Source: Mangrovicoccus ximenensis
GTDB taxonomy: Bacteria; Pseudomonadota; Alphaproteobacteria; Rhodobacterales; Rhodobacteraceae
Assembly (NCBI RefSeq): GCF_003056725.1
Contig: NZ_QBKZ01000001.1
Span: 402,542 to 466,541 of the forward strand
Length of the DNA: 64,000 nt
Direction: 5' to 3'
Below, piece after piece: positions 28,581-40,240 of this stretch. The first letter of the stretch is position 1. Every line of letters starts with the position of its first letter. Position numbers and translations under genes: made by a program. The notes beneath the pieces are model-generated. The model saw only the letters and a list, made by a program, of their open reading frames with translations, was not told the origin of the DNA and searched no databases.

Positions 28581-31229
28581 GGTGCCCTGCCGGAAGCCGG
28601 GCTGACGGCGGCGGAGGCGGCGCGGCGGCTGGAGCTGCACGGGCCGAACCGTCTGGACGAGGCGGCGGCGGAGCCCGCCTGGCGGCTGTTCCTGCGCCAG
28701 TTCCTCAATCCGCTCCTGCTGATCCTGCTGGCCGGCGCCGCGATCTCGGCGGTGACCGGGCACATGATCGACACCGTCGCCATCGCCGTCATCGTCTTCC
28801 TCAACGCCGCGATCAGCTTCTGGCAGGAATATTCCGCCGAGCGGTCGCTGGCCGCCCTGCGCGAGATGGCCGCCCCCGAAGCGCTGATCCTGCGCGGCGG
28901 GACGTGGCAAGACGTGCCGGCCGCGCAGATCGTGCCCGGAGACATCGTCCGGCTGAAGGCCGGGGACATCGTGCCCGCCGACCTGCGGCTGATCGAGGCG
29001 CACCGGCTGCAGATCGACGAGGCGGCGCTCACCGGCGAATCCGAGCCGGTCGACAAGCATGACCGCGCCATCGCCGATCCCGATCTGGCGCTGGCGGACC
29101 GGCTGAACATGGGCTTCATGTCGACGGTCGTGACGGGCGGCACCGGCATCGGCCTGGTGACCGGCACCGGGATGGCGACCGAAGTCGGCCATATCGCCGG
29201 GCTGATGGCCGCCGCCAAGGAGCCGAAGACGCCGCTGCAGCAGAAGGTCGAGGCGCTGTCGCACGTGCTGATCGTCATGGCGCTGGTCACGGTCGCGATG
29301 GTCGTCGGCATCGGCGTGATCAAGGGCATGCCGCTCGACGACATGCTGGGCACGGCGATCTCGCTTTCGGTTGCGGCGATTCCGGAGGGCCTGCCGACCG
29401 TGGTGACGATCCTGCTGACGCTCGGTTCGCAGAAGATGGTGCGCTCGAACGCGCTGGCGCGCAGGCTGTCCTCGGTGGAGACGCTGGGCGCGGTCTCGGT
29501 GATCTGCTCCGACAAGACCGGCACGCTCACCCAGAACCAGATGCAGGTGATGCAGCTCTGGGCCGGCGGGCGCCACTGGAAAGTTACCGGGCAGGGTTTC
29601 TCTCCCGAAGGCGCCTTTCTTTCCGAGCACGGCCACGAGGCGGCGATCGGCGAAGAGAAGGACCTGCGCCACATGCTGATGAACTCGGCGCTTTGCAACG
29701 ATGCGGTGCTGGCCGAGGCTGATGGCCGCCCGGCGATCCAGGGCAACCCGACCGACGGCGCGCTGGTCGTGGCCGCCGCCAAGGTCGGCATCACGCGCCA
29801 GGCCATGCATGACGGCGGGGTCGAGAAGCTGGCCGCCTTCCCCTTCGACAGCACCCGCAAGATGATGAGCCTGCATATCCGCGTGCCGGACGGCGGCGAA
29901 TACCTCTCGGCCAAGGGCGCGCCCGACGTGATCCTGTCGCGCGCCACCCATGTGCGGATCTCGGGCGCGGAGCTGCCGCTCGACGGGGCGCTGCGCGCCG
30001 AGATCGAGGAGGTGATCGCGGGCTTCGGCCGCGACGCGCTCAGGACGCTGGCCATCGCCTATCGCCGGATCGGGCCGGAGGGGCTCGACCATGCCGATCC
30101 CGAGCAGCAGATCGTGCTTCTGGGCATCCACGGCATCATGGACCCGCCGCGCCCCGAGGTGAAGGCGGCAGTGGCCGAAGCGAAGGCGGCGGGCGTGCGC
30201 ACGGTGATGATCACCGGCGACCATGCGGTGACCGCCAGCGCCATCGCCGAGGCGATCGGCATCCGCCATTCGCCCGCCCAGACCGTCCATGCCGGCGCGG
30301 ATCTCGACCAGATGGACGATGCCGCGCTGGAGGCCGCGGTGCCGAAGGCCGCCGTCTTCGCCCGCGTCACGCCCGAGCACAAGCTGCGGATCGTGCGGGC
30401 GCTGCAGAAGACCGGCGAGGTCGCCTCGATGACCGGCGACGGGGTGAATGACGCGCCCGCGCTCAGGACCGCCGATATCGGCGTCGCGATGGGCATAGCC
30501 GGCACGTCGGTAGCTAAGGACAGCTCGGCGCTGATCCTCTTGGACGACAACTTCTCCACCATCGTCGGCGCGGTGCGCGAAGGGCGGCGGATCTACGACA
30601 ACCTGCTGAAATTCATCCGCCAGGCGCTGACCGCCAATGTCGCCGAGGTCTCGGTGATCCTGCTGGCCTTCGTGCTGATGGGCGACCATCCGGTGATGCC
30701 GGTCACGCCCTTGATGATCCTCTGGGTCAATCTCGTCTCCGACGGCATGCCCGCGCTGACGCTTGGCTTCGAGGCGGAGGAAGGCGACATCATGGCCCGC
30801 CCGCCGCGGCCGCGGTCGCATTCGATGTTCGGCGACGGCATGAAGGAGCGCATCCTGATCCGGGGCCTCGCCATCGGCGGGACGACCTTCTGGGTGTTCC
30901 AGACCAGCCTGTCGCTCGGCGGCAGCGAGGCCTATTCGCAGACGCTGGCCTTCGCCACGCTGATCTCGGGGCAGATCTGGCATATCTTCGACGCCCGCAC
31001 GGTCTCGACCCTCTTCCGCCGCTCGCCGTTCGGCAACCGCCAGCTGCTGATCGCGGTGGGCGCCTCGGTCGTCCTGTCGCTCGGCGCGATCTACACGGGC
31101 TTCGGCAACCTGGTTCTGGGCACGGTCCCCGTGGATCTGCCGCATCTTCTGGGGGCCGCCGCCATCGCCGCGCTGCCGGTCTTCGCGCTCTCCGGGATCA
31201 AGGAACTCACCGGCGCCAAATGGCTCTGA
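28581..31229 (+). CDS. Ca2+-type (P2) P-type cation ATPase lacking its first residues
   Basis: A P-type ATPase of about 880 residues resembling PMCA/SERCA-like bacterial calcium or cation pumps. The cation-ATPase N-domain is visible at GLTAAEAARRLELHGPNRLD. Actuator motif LTGESEPV, phosphorylation motif CSDKTGTLTQ, nucleotide-binding KGAPDVIL and hinge MTGDGVNDAPAL are intact. Membrane sequence AAIPEGLPTVVTILLTLG carries the PEGLP of the ion site. About ten membrane helices are predicted and the C-terminus SGIKELTGAKWL looks native. Only its start (perhaps 10-20 residues) is missing; instead the frame is continuous with FdhD. As written, the product would be an FdhD-ATPase chimera. The pump could also initiate internally, but no good start is seen at the joint. 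Confidence 0.9.
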   Translation, partial: GALPEAGLTAAEAARRLELHGPNRLDEAAAEPAWRLFLRQFLNPLLLILLAGAAISAVTGHMIDTVAIAVIVFLNAAISFWQEYSAERSLAALREMAAPEALILRGGTWQDVPAAQIVPGDIVRLKAGDIVPADLRLIEAHRLQIDEAALTGESEPVDKHDRAIADPDLALADRLNMGFMSTVVTGGTGIGLVTGTGMATEVGHIAGLMAAAKEPKTPLQQKVEALSHVLIVMALVTVAMVVGIGVIKGMPLDDMLGTAISLSVAAIPEGLPTVVTILLTLGSQKMVRSNALARRLSSVETLGAVSVICSDKTGTLTQNQMQVMQLWAGGRHWKVTGQGFSPEGAFLSEHGHEAAIGEEKDLRHMLMNSALCNDAVLAEADGRPAIQGNPTDGALVVAAAKVGITRQAMHDGGVEKLAAFPFDSTRKMMSLHIRVPDGGEYLSAKGAPDVILSRATHVRISGAELPLDGALRAEIEEVIAGFGRDALRTLAIAYRRIGPEGLDHADPEQQIVLLGIHGIMDPPRPEVKAAVAEAKAAGVRTVMITGDHAVTASAIAEAIGIRHSPAQTVHAGADLDQMDDAALEAAVPKAAVFARVTPEHKLRIVRALQKTGEVASMTGDGVNDAPALRTADIGVAMGIAGTSVAKDSSALILLDDNFSTIVGAVREGRRIYDNLLKFIRQALTANVAEVSVILLAFVLMGDHPVMPVTPLMILWVNLVSDGMPALTLGFEAEEGDIMARPPRPRSHSMFGDGMKERILIRGLAIGGTTFWVFQTSLSLGGSEAYSQTLAFATLISGQIWHIFDARTVSTLFRRSPFGNRQLLIAVGASVVLSLGAIYTGFGNLVLGTVPVDLPHLLGAAAIAALPVFALSGIKELTGAKWL

Positions 31230-31412
31230 CCGCGCGCCCGTCCTGACGCGCCCTGCCCTCCGGCCGCGCCGGTCCGGTCCGGCACGGATTTTGCGTCTCC
31301 GGCTGCGCTGCCGATGTAAGGGCCGCGCAGACCGGCACCCCGGACCTCCGGACAGGTGCCGGCAGGATTGCGGCCCGGCGGCAGCGACATGCAGTGGGGA
31401 GGACACTTGAAT

Positions 31413-32636
31413 ATGAAGACCGCAGTATTTGCCGCGCTTGCCGCGGGCACCGCGCTGGCCGGGCCGGCCCTGGCAGAGCGGGCCGGCGCTGCCGACGGAA
31501 CCGTGAAAGTCGGTGTTCTCGTCGACATGTCGGGCGCCTATTCCGCCCATGGCGGGCCCGGGGTGGTCGAAGCCGTGAAAATGGCCGCCGAGGATTTCGG
31601 CGGCACCGTCGGCGACCGGCCGATCGAAGTCCTGGACGCGGACTACCAGCTCAAAATCGATATCGGGCTGTCCACGGCGAACCGCTGGCTCGACACCCAG
31701 GGCGTCGACGCCATCATCGAAAGCACCGACAGCGCCACAGCCATCGGCCTGTTCGACCTGAGCAGGGAAAAGGACTTCGTCGCGCTCGGCGTGGGCTCGG
31801 CCTCGACCGAGCTGACCAACGGCCACTGCTCGCCGAATGCCGTCCATTACGTCTACGACACCTGGGCTCTGGCGGCGGGGACCGGCGCTGCGATGGTGGC
31901 CGAAGGCGGCGACAGCTGGTACTTCCTCACCGCCGACTACGCGTTCGGCCATTCGCTCGAAGAGAACACGTCGAAATTCGTCGAAGCCGCGGGCGGCGAG
32001 GTGCTGGGCGCGCTGCGAGCGCCGCTCGGAACGTCGGATTTCTCGTCCTTCCTCCTGCAGGCGCAGGCCTCCGGCGCCAAGGTCGTGGGCCTGGCCAATG
32101 CCGGAACCGATTTCGTCACCGCCGTGAAGCAGGCAGGCGAATTCGGTCTCGTTGCCATGGGGCAGAAGCTCGGCGGCATGCTGGTCTTCATCAACAACGT
32201 CAAGGCGCTGGGGCTCGAGACCGCCGAGGGGCTGACCTTCACCGTCGGCTACTACTGGGACCGCAACGACGAGACCCGCGCCTTCGCCGAGCGGTTCTTC
32301 GAGCGGACGGACCAGTATCCGTCGATGGTGCAGGCCGGCGCCTATTCGGCCACGATGCATTACCTCCATGCGGTCGAGGCAACCGGCTCGGAGGATGCCG
32401 CGGACGCCGTCGCCTGGATGAAGTCCAATCCGGTCAACGACTTCTTCGCCGAAAACGGGACGATCCGGGCGGACGGGCGTATGGTCTACGACAACTATCT
32501 CGTCGCGGCGAAAGCGCCGTCGGAAAGCTCCGGCGACTGGGATCTGATGAAGGTGCTGCGGACCATTCCCGGCGAGGAGGTCGTCATGCCGCTGGAGCAA
32601 TCCAGCTGCGACCTGGTGACCGGCAGCACGCAGTAA
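31413..32636 (+). CDS. Branched-chain amino acid-type ABC transporter substrate-binding protein
   Basis: A periplasmic type I binding protein (Peripla_BP_6/ANF-receptor fold) of 407 residues. The signal peptide is MKTAVFAALAAGTALAGPALA, cut near residue 21. VKVGVLVDMSGAYSAHGGPG is the ligand-binding first loop of LivJ-like proteins, and YDTWALAAGTGAAMVAEGGD and TADYAFGHSLEENTSKF follow the usual order. Start ATG 31413 is used rather than upstream in-frame starts because it begins a normal signal peptide and follows GGGGAGGA at 31396-31403. No permease or ATPase genes are adjacent, so it is either an orphan or separated from its operon. A hairpin terminator follows at 32699. Ligand could be an amino acid, amide or aromatic compound. 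Confidence 0.9.
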   Translation: MKTAVFAALAAGTALAGPALAERAGAADGTVKVGVLVDMSGAYSAHGGPGVVEAVKMAAEDFGGTVGDRPIEVLDADYQLKIDIGLSTANRWLDTQGVDAIIESTDSATAIGLFDLSREKDFVALGVGSASTELTNGHCSPNAVHYVYDTWALAAGTGAAMVAEGGDSWYFLTADYAFGHSLEENTSKFVEAAGGEVLGALRAPLGTSDFSSFLLQAQASGAKVVGLANAGTDFVTAVKQAGEFGLVAMGQKLGGMLVFINNVKALGLETAEGLTFTVGYYWDRNDETRAFAERFFERTDQYPSMVQAGAYSATMHYLHAVEATGSEDAADAVAWMKSNPVNDFFAENGTIRADGRMVYDNYLVAAKAPSESSGDWDLMKVLRTIPGEEVVMPLEQSSCDLVTGSTQ

Positions 32637-32698
32637 CCGGCCCCGGCGCCGGTTTCCCGCGGTTTCCGGGCGCAGACCGCTCTGCCCCGGACATGCGG

Positions 32699-32719
32699 AG
32701 GCGCCCCGCCGGGGCGCCT
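32699..32719 (+). terminator. Hairpin terminator after the binding-protein gene
   Basis: Nine-base-pair perfect stem AGGCGCCCC (32699-32707) with GGGGCGCCT (32711-32719), loop GCC, then TTCTG. It lies 63 bases after the stop. The short T run makes it a plausible intrinsic terminator. The rest of 32637-33133 shows no gene. Confidence 0.65.
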
Positions 32720-33062
32720 TCTGCAGTCCCGCAGGCCCGGAAACAGAGGCTGTCGGCAGCGGGTCCTCCGATGCAGAGCGCGGCGGGAGGGGGCGCCGCC
32801 TGTGCGGCTCGTGTCTGTGCCACCGTGGAGAGAGACACCCGGAACTCCGCCATCAGGTCTTTCCGGGAATTTACCTGCACGTCCTGCATGACTGCATTCA
32901 TCGCTGGCCGCCGCGCGCGCCAGGCGACGGCCAGCCCGCAACGAAATTGCCCCGGCAACCGAAGTTACCGGGGCTAAGCATGCTTCAAATGCGTCGCGGG
33001 CTGCTCCATCGGAACCTTCCGCTGGCCGAACCGTAACACGGGCCGGGGATAGCTTCCAGAAG

Positions 33063-33079
33063 ATTATCATCTTGATAAT
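33063..33079. promoter_or_regulatory. AT-rich 17-base palindrome upstream of a small winged-helix gene
   Basis: Perfect arms ATTATCA and TGATAAT separated by TCT, 54 bases before the ATG at 33134. This is one of the few AT-rich spots in the region. It suits an operator for a dimeric winged-helix protein, possibly autoregulation by the gene it precedes. Confidence 0.45.
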
Positions 33080-33133
33080 TTCCGGAAAACCATTCCCCGT
33101 TGACCCCGCATGGCCATTCGGGGATTATGAGTC

Positions 33134-33481
33134 ATGGACAGGCTATCTTCCATTTTCGAATTGCGGGAAATGCTCGGCCAGCTGGAGCGCGATGTCGGAC
33201 TCGACCGCCTCAGCCGGATCGAGCGGGATGTCCTGCTTGCGGCCCACAGCCTTGCCCCGGCTCCCGGCTCCGTCGTGAATTCCGATCAGATCCGGGCGCA
33301 TCCCATGCTGGCCGCGGTGACGCAGGCGACCTATTACCGGGCGCTCCGCAGCTTGCTGAGCGCCGGTTTCCTGGAGCGCGCCCAAGGCTCGAAAGCCAAG
33401 AGCTATACCGTGCGCAGCGACCGCATGGAGCAGACCGCGACGGCTCGGCAGGGGCCCGGAGCCGCCCCCGCGGGCGACTGA
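33134..33481 (+). CDS. Small winged-helix (MarR-like) DNA-binding protein
   Basis: A 115-residue protein starting MDRLSSIFELREMLGQLERD. The middle looks like a winged helix: LSRIERDVLLAAHSLAPAPG (helix 1), VVNSDQIRAHPMLAAVTQATYYRALRSLL (helices 2-3, where TYYRALRSL is the recognition helix) and AGFLERAQGSKAKSYTVRS (the wing). The first 25 residues could be a dimerisation helix. The last 20 residues are low-complexity. It resembles small MarR-type regulators found in Rhodobacterales, but I do not recognise a named gene. The next gene starts 26 bases downstream, so the two are likely co-transcribed. Ligand and targets are unknown. Confidence 0.7.
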   Translation: MDRLSSIFELREMLGQLERDVGLDRLSRIERDVLLAAHSLAPAPGSVVNSDQIRAHPMLAAVTQATYYRALRSLLSAGFLERAQGSKAKSYTVRSDRMEQTATARQGPGAAPAGD

Positions 33482-33507
33482 ACCGGCCGGGCAGAAGCGA
33501 GCGGACC

Positions 33508-34092
33508 TTGAAACTCCTCCAGACAGAAGCAATCGTGATCCTGGCCTACATCCTGTGCCATGGATTGACCGCATTGCTGGTCACGCCGCTGCAGTCCCAG
33601 ATCTCGCCGCATGTCACCGCCTTCGCCAGCCTGCTCTACCTTCCGCACGGGGTGCGGGTGCTTTCTGCCTGGCTTCTCGGATGGCGGGCGGTGCTTCCGC
33701 TGTGCGTCGGCGCCTTCCTGTCGGAGCTGATCTTCACGCCCGCGGGGATGTCGGGCGCGGCGAGCCCCGTGATCCTGGCCTCCATCGCGGTCGGCGCCGT
33801 CTCTGCCCCGGTTGCCTTCGAGCTGCTCAAGCTGATGGGCCGGAACCTCTATGCCGGCACCGGGATGCGGATCCACTGGAGCGCGCTGCTTGTCGCGGGC
33901 ATCCTCGCATCGATCCTGAACTCGATCGGCCAGGCAGAGGTGTTTTCCGGCCTGATCCTGCCCGGCAGCTCGATGGCGGTTCTGGCGGTCTATGCCATCG
34001 GCGATCTCGCCGGGCTCGTTGCGGCGACGCTGGTGCTGATGATGGTCTTCCGCTGGATGCGGCTCGCTGCCCGGCCGGGCGCGACGCGCTGA
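33508..34092 (+). CDS. Multi-pass membrane protein (MASE1-like)
   Basis: A 194-residue hydrophobic protein with about five to six transmembrane segments: AIVILAYILCHGLTALLV, FASLLYLPHGVRVLSAWLLG, AVLPLCVGAFLSELIF, SPVILASIAVGAVSAPVAFE and AVYAIGDLAGLVAATLVLMM. The YLPHGVR...AWLLGW region is like the membrane sensor domains of the MASE1 type, but no output domain follows. No ATG is well placed; TTG at 33508 (MKLLQTEAIVIL) fits the coding region and follows the small regulator by 26 bases. A longer frame opens at 33100 but overlaps that gene. Function unknown; it may sense a signal for the neighbouring regulator. Confidence 0.6.
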   Translation: MKLLQTEAIVILAYILCHGLTALLVTPLQSQISPHVTAFASLLYLPHGVRVLSAWLLGWRAVLPLCVGAFLSELIFTPAGMSGAASPVILASIAVGAVSAPVAFELLKLMGRNLYAGTGMRIHWSALLVAGILASILNSIGQAEVFSGLILPGSSMAVLAVYAIGDLAGLVAATLVLMMVFRWMRLAARPGATR

Positions 34093-35671
34093 CGCCGGTC
34101 GCGTTGCGCCAGGCAGCGCACGGGACCGCCCGTTCCCGATCGGGCTGCCGAAAAAGTCCGTTCCGCCGGAGAGACACGAACCAAGACCGGGAGAAGAGCC
34201 TCAAGGCGGCCTGGAATTATCTGCTTCCGGAGCCGGTCTTGCCTGGCTCCGGAACGGTTTCGCCACCGAAGGCGCCCGGCAGCCTTTTCCGCAGCCAGCA
34301 CCCGCTCCTGGTCGGTCCTTCGGGGAACCGGCGGCCCCCTGAGCGGTCTGTCTCCCGGATGGTTGCCGCGCTCGTCGCCGCATGTCGCTTGACGCGGAAA
34401 TCGGCATGCTCCGGACTGGCCGCAGCCGGTCAGTCGCTGCGATTCAGGCCATGCATGGCCGTTTTCCCGGAAGGCGTCCGCAGCGCGCTGTCCAGTCCGA
34501 GGGCCGTGCGGAGGATCCGCCAAGCCGGTGGCGTATCCGTTGCGCATATCTCCCGCCGGTCCCGTCTGTCGCTTGGCGGATGCCACGGTCGGCCGGCGCC
34601 TTGGCAGGCTGGAGCCGCTCCACCTCGCTCCGTGTCAGCCGGTTCCGGTTTTGCGGCTTCGGCGCCGGTGGCGATGTGACGGGCCTGTCGATCGCGGCCA
34701 GCCCGGTGCCGCCCATGCCGATGGCCGCAAGCCCGCCCCACCGGCCTGTCCCTCCGTGGCGCGTGGCGGCCGTAGATCTGCTGCGGATGAATCATGTTCT
34801 GCAGACCACGTCGAGGTCCGACTATTTCAGCACCCTGCTAGGGTCGGAAAGCTTCGCCGGAAGCGGCGCACCGCGGATGGGCGGCGCCAATGATTGAGGT
34901 CCCGCAGCAGACGGGGCCCGCAAGCGCGCGGCGCGGACGGCATCGGACAGACGCGGCGGCGAACCGGAGAAAGCTTCCCCGATCCGGGCCGCCGCGCCGA
35001 AGACCGGCCGCCGCGGGGGGGGGGACCCGGGCCCGGAGAGGACAGGAGAGGAGCATCCGCGCCCCTCGCGGGGAGATCTCCGGTCCAGAGCGCAGGAGCC
35101 AAGGCCCCAGGAACGAGCAAAATCCAGGGATCACCTCCACGGCGAACCCGGCGCCGGACCAAGCCGATTGCCCCAGCCCCATCTCTCCAGAAGCGCTTCG
35201 GCGCAGCCAGAGCATGACACGATGGTTTGCAAGGACAAGTCCGATTGCATTGATGCCCTGCAGATTTCGGTCCCGGCGGCGCCGCGCCGGACCTTGCGTC
35301 GCAGCATCTGTGCCGGTCCCGGGCGCTGCGAGGAGCAGCGCGCGTGGGGGGCTCCCCGTCCTCCCGGCAGGCATGCCGGATGCAGGCGTGGATCATCCCG
35401 GTCCTCGCGGCCTTGCGCGCCCCGGTGCCGCTCCTTCGCATATCCACGAGGCTCCAAGTGGGCGTTCCCTCTTTTCCGGCTGGCATTTTCGGTTGCGGGC
35501 GGGGGACGTTGCCATCCCCATGATGTCCGGTCGGCCTCTGCCTGACGGGCGCCGGTCGCGGCTGCCGCGCTTGGCGCTTCCGTGCCGCAAGGGCGGATCC
35601 GGGCGGATGCCTGCGGCTGCAGCACCGGGATGCCCGGCGGGCGAGTCCCGTTCCGTCGAGGCGCGGCCGGG
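34093..35671. other. No convincing gene (about 1.6 kb)
   Basis: Frames of 100-200 codons exist on both strands but are shifted versions of arginine/proline/serine-rich translation. I could not recognise a family or a convincing start site. A run of nine G at 35017-35025 is unusual. The right edge is where a histidine kinase gene ends abruptly (about 35672). Likely eroded or joined non-coding DNA. Confidence 0.4.
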
Positions 35672-36965
35672 AACGTCGCGGGCCTCGCGGGCGAGCGTCA
35701 GCCGCAGCCGGCCGGAGCCGCCCATCGCCTGCGCCGCGTTGAGGATCAGGTTGATCGCCACCTGCTGCATTTCCCCGGCTTCGATTGCGGCGGGGGGCAG
35801 CGCGGGCAGCTCGGTGTCCACCTCGATCCCGGCCCTGCCGAGCGCGTGGTCGGCCAGAAGCAGCGAGTCCTCCGCCACCGCTGCCAGATCCGCGGTGCCG
35901 CCGCCGTCGGAGAACTCGCTCGGCCGGGCGAATTTCAGGAGCTTGCCGACGATCGCCTCCATCCGCATCACCTGGCGGTCGATCAGCGCCAGCTCGGTCT
36001 CGACCCGCGCCGCCTCCGGTCCGAGTTCCAGCCGGATCACGTCGACATTGCCCTGGATCACCGCCACCGGATTGTTGATCTCATGCGCCACGCCGGCGGT
36101 GATCTCGCCGATCGAGGCGAGCTTCTCGCTCGTCACCAGCTGGCGGAAGGTCTGCTCCAGCCTTGCATTCGCGTCGCGCAGCTCGGCGGTGCGGCGGTCG
36201 ACCCGGTCCTCCAGCTCCTCCGCCCAGGCGCGCAGCTTGCGGTCGCGGTCCTGCACTTGGTCGAGCAGCCCGTCGAGATGCGCCGCGACCTGGCCGATCT
36301 CGTTGCGGCTTCCGACCGGGCCGATGCGCGCGGCAAGCTCGCCTTCGCCTACGCGCGTCATGGTCTCGGTCATCCGCTCCAAGGGCGCGAAGATGCCCTT
36401 GGCGAGCCAGAGGAAGACCGGCGCCGAGATCGCCAGCACCGCGGCGAAGGCCGCCATCATCCACAGATAGGCGTCGCGCTTGGCGGCGGCAAAGGGGGCT
36501 TCGAGAATGCCGACATAGAGCATGCCGACGCGGTTCCCGAAGCTGTCGTCGAGCGGCAGATAGCCCGAGATGTACCAGTCATTGACCACGAAGGCGCGGT
36601 CGAGCCAGGTGCGGCCCTCGTCCAGCACCGCTTGGCGCACCTCGGCCGAGACCCGGGTGCCGAGCGCGCGGACATCCTCGAAGAGCCGGACATTGGTGGA
36701 GATCCGGACGTCCTCGAGGAACAGCGTCGCAGTGCCCTGCCGCGTGCCGCCATTGACCGGGTTGAGGTAGACCAGCGCGTTGATCGCGTCGATGAAGTCC
36801 AGATTGGCATTCAGCAGGATGCCGCCCGCCAGAACGCCGTCTGCGCCGGGCAGCTCCACCGGAGCGGCAGCCTGCACGACCATGCCGCGGTCCTCGGCCG
36901 AGCGGCCGGTAGGCAGCGCGGCGCGGGTCTCGATCAGCTCGATCCGGGCGCGGGAACCGGCCGAC
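35672..36965 (-). pseudogene. Sensor histidine kinase with Cache-type sensor, truncated at both ends
   Basis: About 430 residues of a membrane histidine kinase. Order: a periplasmic Cache-like sensor ([20 protein letters not shown] ... GMLYVGILEAPFAAAKRDAY), a transmembrane helix (WMMAAFAAVLAISAPVFLWL) and a HAMP domain (APLERMTETMTRVGEGELAA). A coiled-coil linker follows, then HisKA with the phosphorylated histidine in GEITAGVAHEINNPVAVIQG, then the N-box NLILNAAQAMGGSG. The G1/G2 ATP-binding boxes that must follow are missing; near 35672 the sequence becomes unrelated. The N-terminal first membrane helix is also missing, because the frame meets arsH head to head near 36965. It cannot be functional as it stands. 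Confidence 0.87.
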
Positions 36966-37673
36966 CCGGCCACGCCGCAGCTCGACGAGGCCTGCTTCCG
37001 GACCGCCGATGCCAGGCAGCTGGAGGCGGCGGAGGAGATCGGCCACCGGCCGCGGATCCTGCTGCTCTACGGCTCGCTGCGCGAGCGGTCCTTCTCGCGG
37101 CTGATGGCCGAGGAAGCTGCGCGGGTCCTGCACCGGCTGGGCGCCGAGACGCGGATCTATTCGCCTGCCGGCCTGCCCCTGCCGGACGATGCGCCGGCGG
37201 AGCATCCCAAGGTGGCCGAGCTGCGCGACATGGTGACCTGGTGCGAGGGCATGGTCTGGTCGAGCCCCGAGCGCCACGGCGCGATGACCTCGGTGATGAA
37301 GGCGCAGATCGACTGGATCCCGCTCAGCCTGGGCGGGGTTCGGCCGACCCAGGGCAAGACGCTGGCGGTGATGCAGGTCTCGGGCGGCTCGCAGAGCTTC
37401 AACACCGTGAACCAGCTGCGCATCCTCGGGCGCTGGATGCGGCTGCTGACGATCCCGAACCAGAGCTCCGTGCCGAAAGCCTGGAGCCAGTTCGGCGAGG
37501 ACGGGCGGATGCTCCCCTCGCCCTTCTACGACCGGATGGTCGACGTGATGGAGGAGCTGGTGAAGTTCACCCTGCTGACCCGCGGCCGCGGCGGCTACCT
37601 GCTCGACCGCTATTCCGAGCGCGTGGAGAGCCGCGAAGCGCTGTCGCAGCGGGTCAACCAGGCGGATATCTGA
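36966..37673 (+). pseudogene. arsH: Arsenical resistance flavoprotein ArsH, start lost
   Basis: ArsH is an NADPH-dependent FMN reductase that oxidises trivalent organoarsenicals. About 235 residues are present: [40 protein letters not shown] (FMN phosphate loop GSLRERS), [40 protein letters not shown], and the C-terminal [20 protein letters not shown]. Only about the first ten residues are missing. No in-frame start exists near LDEACF; the frame continues upstream into antisense kinase DNA. No other ars gene is adjacent. Expression would require a new start. Confidence 0.88.
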
Positions 37674-38495
37674 GGGAGGGATTCCGGGACCCGGCGCGTT
37701 GCGGCGTGGGGGCTATGAAGCAACCCGCCGGGTCCCGATAGCCTGTGTCTAGCGCTGCCATGCGGCGGCGGCATGGACCTCCTTGGACGTCCGCGGGGTC
37801 TTTCCGTGGCCGGAATGAGGCAGCGACACCGCGCGAGCCGACCCGGCGCTGCGCCGTCGGCGGAAGCGATCCCGAAACCGCAAGACGGGCCTCAGCCTGC
37901 ACGGCCATGCGGCTTTCCGGGATTTCGGCGGCCGGTTCGGGACGAGACCGCCGGGGCGCCGCGCTGGCGGAGAGGCCGGAGCACGGATGTCCGGGGGCAG
38001 GCATCTCGCGGACCAGCCCATGAAAGGCATGACGACGCCTGTCGGCACGCCCCTTGAAAGCAGGGAGCCTTCACGGGGCACCTCCCGCAGACCGGCCGCC
38101 CGCGCCACACGCCCGAACACAGCGCGCGGATCGCCCTTCGCCCTGTTTCGTCGCCACCCCTGTCTTCATCCGGTTTCCGGGGAAGGACCCTGAAAGGCAA
38201 ATTCGATGTTTGCCGTCCACTTCGGCAAACATGGCAGGCCAGAGCCCCGAGCCCGAATTGCTCCTCCTCTCCGGCCGCGGCAGCCGGACATCGGCAACGC
38301 CATCTAGCGCCAGCTCGAGGCCGATCCGGAGCTTTTCCCGGGCGACCCTCTCCGGTCTCCTGCAGCCGTGATCCCTGCACGGCCCCTGCCGGACGCCATG
38401 CCTGCCGACTGGACAGATCGGGGCCCTCCCCGCTCGGCATGCCGCACTTGGACCGGCGGAGCCTGGCGCTCCGGAGCCATGGTCCCGGAATGCAG
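37674..38495. other. No convincing gene (about 0.8 kb) between arsH and groEL
   Basis: Only arginine/proline-rich frames with no recognisable domain, on both strands. It ends with the groEL terminator. Mobile-element debris is possible but not identifiable. Confidence 0.4.
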
Positions 38496-38521
38496 AAAGG
38501 GCCGCCCGAGGGCGACCCTTT
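38496..38521 (-). terminator. groEL transcription terminator
   Basis: On the minus strand an eleven-base-pair stem, AAAGGGTCGCC with GGCGGCCCTTT (one G-T wobble), loop CTCG, then TTCTGC. It is 26 bases after the groEL stop, well placed to end the groESL transcript. Confidence 0.7.
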
Positions 38522-38546
38522 CCGTAGTTCCTGGCGGAACGGCTGA

Positions 38547-40199
<1,653 letters not shown>

Positions 40200-40240
40200 T
40201 TAATTTCGGTGTTCGGGAAAGGTCTCAGGCAACCGGCCGC

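Noticed and set aside
27933..32600. A 1555-codon open frame on the minus strand
   Set aside because: It is the antisense of the FdhD-ATPase frame and the binding protein. Its translation is Arg/His/Gly-rich without any domain; long antisense frames are expected in very GC-rich DNA.
34093..35671. Possible regulatory protein genes in long frames of this stretch
   Set aside because: Frames on both strands overlap almost fully, lack ribosome sites and show biased Arg/Pro/Ser composition; no family was recognised.
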